11,316 bases of DNA from Schleiferiaceae bacterium (GTDB taxonomy: Bacteria; Bacteroidota; Bacteroidia; Flavobacteriales; Schleiferiaceae). The notes under the pieces were generated by a model, which did no database searches, was not told where the DNA came from, and saw only the letters and a program-made list of their open reading frames with translations. This document shows positions 6,672 through 11,316 of the stretch, one piece after another. A program made the position numbers and the translations under genes. Each line of letters starts with the position of its first letter. The first letter of the stretch is position 1. Location: assembly GCA_030831045.1 (NCBI GenBank), contig JAURMB010000079.1, positions 1 through 11,316 on the forward strand. The letters run 5' to 3'.

Positions 6672-8267
6672 ATGAAGCGTTCTATTTATTCCTCGGTTGT
6701 CGCCTTTGGAGCCCTGGTGTTCCTTGCCACCGGTTGTGCGAAGACCCGTTCAAATTCGACGGGCATGACCTACAACGACCGCAAAAACGGCGGATTTCAA
6801 ATTAACCTAAAGTACAAAGGCCAAGAAACGGGTCCGGGTCTCGTGTTCATCGAGGGCGGAACCTTCATCATGGGCCGCGTCGAAGAGGACGTCATCAAGG
6901 ACTGGAACAACCAGCCTCGCCGAGTGACGGTAGCTTCGTTCTACCTCGACGAAAACGAGGTCACCAACGCTGACTACCGCGAATACCTCTACTGGCTTCG
7001 CCGCGTGTACGACTACGACTACTACCCCCAGATTTACCAATCGGCGCTGCCCGACACCTTGGTATGGCGCGACAAAATGGGCCTCAACGACATGTACGTG
7101 GAGAACTACCTCCGCCACCCGGCCTACAACTTCTACCCTGTGGTCGGCGTGAACTGGGAACAAGCCATGCGCTTTTGCCAGTGGCGCACCGACCGCGTGA
7201 ACGAGCAGATTTTGATTGATAAGGGCATCCTTAACGTGATGAATACCCAAGCGGACGATCAAAACTTCAACAGCGAAGTTTACCTGTACAAGCAAGGCGA
7301 GTACACGCAGCAGAACCGCAAAGGCCTAAAGGACCTTAGCCCAGCACAAGTATTTGGCAAAGAAGGTCGCCCTGCGCGCATCGAAGACGGCATTTTGCTG
7401 CCGAAGTACCGCCTCCCAACGGAGGCCGAATGGGAGTACGCCGCCTACGCCGAAATCGGACAGCGCGTCTACAACCGCCAAATCGACCGCAACAAGTACA
7501 CCTGGAACGGTTCGTCCGTGCGCAACAAAAACAAGAAAGTTCAGGGCGACATGCTCGCGAACTACAAGCTTAGCGGCGGCGACAACATGGGTATGGGTGG
7601 CTACTTGAACGACCAGGCCAACATCACCATGCAGGTGAAGTTTTACCCCCCGAACGATTTTGGCTTGTACGATATGGCCGGCAACGTAGCGGAATGGGTG
7701 CTTGACGTGTACCGTCCGCTCTCGGCGCAAGACATGGACGACCACCGTCCCTACCGCGGTAACGAGTTCAAGACGTTTGACGACAACTACGAAGGCTTGG
7801 GTGAGCTTACCGTGCTGACCGAGCCGCAGTACGAGCGCAACGCCAACGGCGATAGCGTACTGGTGCGCCTTCCGGGACAGCTCCCGCAGCGCGCCGTGAC
7901 GGTTGAAGAAAACCTGAAGCGCCGCAACTACCAGAAGTCAGACTACCGCGATTTCTTGGACGGTGACGTGGAATCGTCGCTCAACTACCGCAACGCCGGT
8001 GAAGAAGAGACGGGCGATCAAATGTACAAGTACGGCGAGACGACGCTGATCGGTAACACCACTCGCGTGTTCAAGGGTGGTTCATGGCGCGACCGTGCAT
8101 ACTGGTTGTCTCCCGGTTCACGCCGCTACCTGGAGCAAGATCAGGCTACCGACTACATCGGGTTCCGCTGTGCGATGGACCGCGTAGGATTCCAGAACGA
8201 ATCGAGCAAGCGCACGAAGTCGTCGCCGAAGCCCCAGCAAGATAAGTTCGTTCGCTACCGCCCGTAG
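6672..8267 (+). CDS. gldJ: Gliding motility / T9SS lipoprotein GldJ
   Basis: GldJ is an outer-membrane lipoprotein needed for gliding and T9SS function in Flavobacterium, where its loss destabilises GldK. It is related to GldK/PorK and built on the formylglycine-generating-enzyme (FGE, SUMF1) fold. This one is 531 residues. The lipobox LATGC gives a lipidated Cys22. FGE landmarks are GLVFIEGGTFIMG (56-68), RLPTEAEWEYAA (247-258), DFGLYDMAGNVAEW (329-342), VFKGGSW (466-472) and DYIGFRC (494-500). The two catalytic cysteines of true FGE, expected just after GGSW, are replaced by Asp and Leu (RDRAYWL), so it should not be an active FGE. About 125 residues separate AGNVAEW from GGSW, much more than in enzymatic FGEs. 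A charged tail follows the domain. The ATG at 6672 gives a standard lipoprotein signal. It lies between porP and murF in a compact operon. Confidence 0.97.
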   Translation: MKRSIYSSVVAFGALVFLATGCAKTRSNSTGMTYNDRKNGGFQINLKYKGQETGPGLVFIEGGTFIMGRVEEDVIKDWNNQPRRVTVASFYLDENEVTNADYREYLYWLRRVYDYDYYPQIYQSALPDTLVWRDKMGLNDMYVENYLRHPAYNFYPVVGVNWEQAMRFCQWRTDRVNEQILIDKGILNVMNTQADDQNFNSEVYLYKQGEYTQQNRKGLKDLSPAQVFGKEGRPARIEDGILLPKYRLPTEAEWEYAAYAEIGQRVYNRQIDRNKYTWNGSSVRNKNKKVQGDMLANYKLSGGDNMGMGGYLNDQANITMQVKFYPPNDFGLYDMAGNVAEWVLDVYRPLSAQDMDDHRPYRGNEFKTFDDNYEGLGELTVLTEPQYERNANGDSVLVRLPGQLPQRAVTVEENLKRRNYQKSDYRDFLDGDVESSLNYRNAGEEETGDQMYKYGETTLIGNTTRVFKGGSWRDRAYWLSPGSRRYLEQDQATDYIGFRCAMDRVGFQNESSKRTKSSPKPQQDKFVRYRP

Positions 8268-8271
8268 GACG

Positions 8272-9543
8272 ATGAACGAATGGTATGCGCGCTTCGATGC
8301 GCGTGTAGGAGTCTGCTCCGACAGCCGCACGTTGGCTTCGGGGCAGATTTTTTTTGCTCTTCGGGGCGCCTCATTTAATGGGAACCTTTTTGCGCCCCAA
8401 GCCCTAGCGCTCGGGGCGAGCACGGTGGTGGTAGACGAGCTCGTCGAGGGCCTCAACCCTGAAGATGATCGCGTGGTGCACGTTCCCGACGCCCTGAAGG
8501 CGCTGCAGGGCTTAGCGCACTACCACCGCATGAAGTGGGGCAAAACGGTGGTTGGATTGACCGGCAGCAACGGCAAAACGACCGCCAAAGAGCTTTTTGC
8601 GCACGTTCTGCAGCAGAAGTTCGCGGTGCTTGCCACCCAAGGAAACCTAAATAACCATATCGGCGTTCCGCTCACCTTGCTGCGCCTGCTGCCCGAGCAC
8701 GACATTGCCGTGGTCGAAATGGGCGCTAACCACCAAGGTGAAATCGACGAACTCTCGCGCATAGCGGCGCCCAACCTAGGGTACATTACCAACTTCGGCC
8801 TGGCCCACCTCGAGGGATTTGGCGGGCCCGAAGGCGTAATCAAAGGCAAATCGGAACTCTACCGCTACCTCGCCGAAACGGGTGGACGTGCCCTCGTGTA
8901 CTACGGCGACGCACGCCAGCTCGCCGAATGCACCAGTGCGCGTTCGGTATTTGGCGAAGGCCTGAAGTTTGCGGCAAACGAGCACGGACAAATGAGGGTC
9001 GAATGGAACCGCCAGCGGGCGCAAAGCCACCTTATCGGAGATTTTCAGGACCGTGCGCTGGCCGCCGCCGTAACCCTAGGCGCCCACCTTGGCCTCAGCG
9101 ACGACGAGGTAGCTCGGGGGATTGAAGCCTACGTTCCGAACAACAACCGCGGCGAATGGCGCAGCATCAACGGCTACCAGGTCTTTATGGACGCCTACAA
9201 CGCCAACCCCAGCAGCATGGAGGCTAGCCTGCGCAACGCAGCGCCGCGTCTGGAGCCCGAGGATACCGTGTACGTAGCAGGGGACCTTTTTGAGCTCGGA
9301 GGTTACGCCGCCGAGGCCCACCAAAAAATGGTCGACCTCATGGTGGCGCTTGGAATCACCCGAGCGGTGCTCGTGGGCCCCCTTTTTGCAGCCACCTGTC
9401 ATCCGTACACCTCGGTGCGAAGCACCGAAGAGCTCGCCCAAGAATGGCGCAGGAATCCGCCTAAGTGTGGCCGAATTTGGGTGAAAGGCTCGCGCGGAAT
9501 GGCGCTCGAGCGCGCCATCGCAGCCCTCGAGCCGGAGGCTTAG
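8272..9543 (+). CDS. murF: UDP-N-acetylmuramoyl-tripeptide--D-alanyl-D-alanine ligase MurF
   Basis: MurF adds D-Ala-D-Ala to UDP-MurNAc-tripeptide using ATP, the last cytoplasmic step in making the peptidoglycan pentapeptide precursor. The protein is 423 residues, a usual length. The N-terminal substrate-binding region carries SDSRTLASGQIFFALRG (16-32). The ATP-binding P-loop is TGSNGKTT (97-104), followed by TQGNLNNHIGVPLTLL (122-137), VVEMGANHQGEI (147-158) and the NFGLAHLEGF segment (174-183). The VIKGKSELY stretch (189-197) should include the carbamylated lysine, and DAYNANPSSM (307-316) marks the linker into the C-terminal domain. The ATG at 8272 is only four bases after the gldJ stop, so translation is probably coupled. 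The TAG stop overlaps the stop of the convergent gene on the other strand. Confidence 0.96.
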   Translation: MNEWYARFDARVGVCSDSRTLASGQIFFALRGASFNGNLFAPQALALGASTVVVDELVEGLNPEDDRVVHVPDALKALQGLAHYHRMKWGKTVVGLTGSNGKTTAKELFAHVLQQKFAVLATQGNLNNHIGVPLTLLRLLPEHDIAVVEMGANHQGEIDELSRIAAPNLGYITNFGLAHLEGFGGPEGVIKGKSELYRYLAETGGRALVYYGDARQLAECTSARSVFGEGLKFAANEHGQMRVEWNRQRAQSHLIGDFQDRALAAAVTLGAHLGLSDDEVARGIEAYVPNNNRGEWRSINGYQVFMDAYNANPSSMEASLRNAAPRLEPEDTVYVAGDLFELGGYAAEAHQKMVDLMVALGITRAVLVGPLFAATCHPYTSVRSTEELAQEWRRNPPKCGRIWVKGSRGMALERAIAALEPEA

Positions 9544-10184
9544 AGCGCGTACCGAATTCCGCTCGATAGCGAAATCCAAAGTGGATACTCCTTGTAGGCC
9601 GTAACCGGGCTTGCCTCAAATTCGCTAAAGCCGTTGTCGAGGCCAACCAGGCCGAACCAGCTCCAGTTTTCGTTGAGCTTTATCGATGAGCCAAGTTCGA
9701 TACCCGCAGACGTCATGGTGCGCGCCACTTCGGTCGAAATCCCGTCGCGCTGCACCGATTGGAGCCGGCGGTAGGCAATGGGAACCCAAACTTCAAGGGT
9801 TGTTACGTCAGACACTTCGGTGGCAAAGCCCAAGCGGCCCCGAAGTAAGAGGTAGTTGCTCTGGGTGCGGAGCAGGGTTTCGCGGTCCGGGCCTTGGCGG
9901 TAGGCAAAGTTGCTCTGAGCCACATCAAACCCGAGGCGAAAGGGCTTAATGTTGGCGTTCAACGCGAGGCCGTAGGCTCCGCCCAGCGAACCACGAAACA
10001 GGTCAGTGACCTCTGGCTGGGTGCCCACCACCTCGCCCACAGTGCGCCGAAATACCGTGTTGGCCTGCACGAACGGGGCAATAGACAGGCTTCGCTCGCG
10101 CACGTCGCTGTCGGTGTAGTAAACCTGAGCCGTAAGGCTCGTGCCAACCAGTAGGGCGGCTGTAACTAAGCTAAATTTTGCCAT
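9540..10184 (-). CDS. Predicted outer-membrane beta-barrel protein of unknown function
   Basis: I do not recognise a named family. The 214-residue product has a clear signal peptide (MAKFSLVTAALLVGTSLTAQ) with cleavage likely after Gln20, leaving about 194 residues. The mature part is rich in alternating hydrophobic/polar strands with aromatic ends, for example LGFDVAQSNFAYRQ, NYLLLRGRLGFATEV, TLEVWVPIAYRRL and WSWFGLVGLDNGF. This is what a small barrel of about 8-10 strands would look like. It ends ISLSSGIRYAL, a barrel-like last strand that closes on Leu rather than the more usual aromatic residue. The ATG at 10184 lies 19 bases inside the upstream alaS gene in another frame. No later Met would keep the signal peptide, so the overlap looks real and translation is probably coupled to alaS. 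Its TAA stop shares bases with the murF TAG. No motif ties it to the T9SS genes. Confidence 0.8.
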   Translation of the reverse strand: MAKFSLVTAALLVGTSLTAQVYYTDSDVRERSLSIAPFVQANTVFRRTVGEVVGTQPEVTDLFRGSLGGAYGLALNANIKPFRLGFDVAQSNFAYRQGPDRETLLRTQSNYLLLRGRLGFATEVSDVTTLEVWVPIAYRRLQSVQRDGISTEVARTMTSAGIELGSSIKLNENWSWFGLVGLDNGFSEFEASPVTAYKEYPLWISLSSGIRYAL

Positions 10185-11316
10185 TTTTCGTGGAATGCGG
10201 TAAGTAAGTTAGGGATTCCGGCGGGATTTTTTCCTCCGGCCGAAGCATAAAAGTCTTGGCCTCCGCCGCCGCCTTGAATGTGGGCCCCCAGTTCGCGCAC
10301 CCAGTTGCCCGAATGGACCTTGGCCACGGCTTGCGCTCCGGCGGCGAGGTGGGCCTGGGCTTTTCCGTCTTCTTCGATCGCCACGAGAATCACCAGGTCG
10401 GGGTTGGCCTTGGTCAGGCTAAAAACAAGGTCCTTGGCTGCTGCGGCGCCCAAAGGGAGCTGAGCGGCTACCCAACGGAGGCCCGCATGCTGCGCGGCAT
10501 CGCGGAGCAGATCTCCCTCGGCACCCGCAGCCTGCGCGCGCTGTGCCGCTTCGAGTTTTTTCTTTAGGTCGGCAACTTGCCCCCGTACGTCGTTAAGTAC
10601 CGCCGCCGGATTTGCATTTTTAGCCTCCTCGACGACCTCGTTCCACTGGCGGCGAATGCCTTTGAGGTAGGCTTCGGCCGAGGCACCCGAAAGGGCCTCA
10701 ATGCGGCGCACACCCGAGGCTACGCTCGATTCCGAAACCAGCACAAACGGAGCAAGCATTCCGGTGGCCGCAACGTGCGTTCCGCCGCACAGCTCAACCG
10801 AAGGGCCAAATTGAATGACGCGCACGGATTCCCCGTACTTCTCGCCAAACAGGGCCATGGCGCCGAGGGCCTTTGCTTCGGCAATGGGCACGGAGCGTCG
10901 CTCCACCAGCGGGTGGTTGGCGCGAATCGCCTCCGATACCTGCGCCTCTATGCGGTCCAGTTCGTCGGCCGTGACCTTTTGAAAGTGGCTGAAGTCGAAC
11001 CGCAGGGTTTCGGGCGACACGAGCGATCCGCGCTGCTCGACATGCGCCCCCAGAACGCTTCGAAGGGCGTGATGCAGCAGGTGCGTCGCGCTGTGGTTTT
11101 GGGCCGAGGCGGAACGGCGTTCGCCGTCCACCGACAACGTAACCTCTGCGGTCCACTGGGCCGGTTCTGTCTCGAGGTGGTGCAGGATCATGCCGGTCTC
11201 TTTGGTCGTGTTCCGCACGGCGATGCGTTGGCCGCCCACCTCCACCCAGCCTTGGTCGCCAACTTGGCCACCTCCTTCAGGGTAAAACGGCGTGGGCGAA
11301 AAGCAGGCCTGAACTA
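10166..11316 (-). CDS. alaS: Alanyl-tRNA synthetase, C-terminal part (5' end off the right edge)
   Basis: AlaRS charges tRNA-Ala and, through its editing domain, removes Ser or Gly wrongly attached to it. The window holds the last 382 residues of a protein normally about 870 long; the catalytic core and start codon lie to the right. The fragment opens in the editing domain at PFYPEGGGQVGDQG, read right up to the edge. It then shows the metal ligands HSATH (an HxxxH pair) and CGGTH, which together form the zinc-dependent deacylation site. A helical coiled-coil-like stretch follows (ADLKKKLEAAQRAQ), then the C-Ala/DHHA1 domain with the glycine-rich GGGGGQDFYASAGGKNPAGI near the end. No frameshift or missing ligand is visible. 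The TAG stop lies 19 bases inside the next gene downstream on the same strand, so the two are probably cotranscribed. Confidence 0.97.
   Translation of the reverse strand, partial: VQACFSPTPFYPEGGGQVGDQGWVEVGGQRIAVRNTTKETGMILHHLETEPAQWTAEVTLSVDGERRSASAQNHSATHLLHHALRSVLGAHVEQRGSLVSPETLRFDFSHFQKVTADELDRIEAQVSEAIRANHPLVERRSVPIAEAKALGAMALFGEKYGESVRVIQFGPSVELCGGTHVAATGMLAPFVLVSESSVASGVRRIEALSGASAEAYLKGIRRQWNEVVEEAKNANPAAVLNDVRGQVADLKKKLEAAQRAQAAGAEGDLLRDAAQHAGLRWVAAQLPLGAAAAKDLVFSLTKANPDLVILVAIEEDGKAQAHLAAGAQAVAKVHSGNWVRELGAHIQGGGGGQDFYASAGGKNPAGIPNLLTAFHEKWQNLA

Noticed and set aside
6807..7745. Two long minus-strand frames (162 and 139 residues) opposite gldJ.
   Set aside because: Both are rich in Val/His/Ala runs, typical of the antisense of GAC/TAC/AAC-biased codons, with no domain features.
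9522..9543. A small hairpin (AGCC...GGCT with a bulge) at the end of murF that might be a terminator.
   Set aside because: The stem is short and bulged, no T-run follows on either strand, and it lies inside the coding sequence.

Overview
The window is a gene-dense, G+C-rich piece of a Bacteroidota chromosome, most likely a Flavobacteriia-type or neighbouring lineage. It carries core genes of the type IX secretion system (T9SS): porV, porU, a porP/sprF-family gene and gldJ. T9SS is essentially confined to this phylum. Other pointers are a Bacteroidota-type -7 box (TAnnTTTG), almost no Shine-Dalgarno sequences, and an AlaRS C-terminus of the Bacteroidota kind. There is no sign of a mobile element, prophage, CRISPR array or RNA gene. 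Every non-coding gap is under 100 bases.

Layout, left to right. Positions 1-844 hold the N-terminal 281 residues of the pyruvate dehydrogenase E1 alpha subunit (pdhA, minus strand, cut by the left edge), with its own likely promoter. Positions 926-5566 hold porV and porU, read leftward with porU upstream and a 27-base gap between them. Positions 5567-5652 are a divergent control region with a candidate promoter and three loosely similar elements spaced 22 bases apart. From 5653 to 9543 a rightward, tightly packed set runs porP/sprF-family, gldJ, murF, with gaps of 11 and 4 bases. From 9540 leftward come a small predicted outer-membrane beta-barrel protein of unknown function and the C-terminal part of alanyl-tRNA synthetase (alaS, cut by the right edge). 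The barrel gene overlaps the alaS end by 19 bases and its stop codon overlaps the murF stop.

How the genes work together. PorU is the gingipain-like cell-surface sortase that removes the C-terminal signal of T9SS cargo. PorV is the outer-membrane barrel that shuttles cargo to PorU and anchors it. GldJ is an outer-membrane lipoprotein of the gliding/T9SS trans-envelope machinery, and PorP/SprF proteins are outer-membrane partners of that machinery. The back-to-back porV-porU / porP-gldJ arrangement lets one short intergenic region drive both halves. MurF (peptidoglycan precursor synthesis), PdhA and AlaS are housekeeping genes.

I do not see a previously undescribed system. The points most worth checking are the porP-family gene lying directly before gldJ, the 22-base-phased elements in the divergent promoter, the dead formylglycine-enzyme fold of GldJ with its long insertion, the Ca2+-loop-like sequence in PorV, and the uncharacterised barrel protein overlapping alaS.
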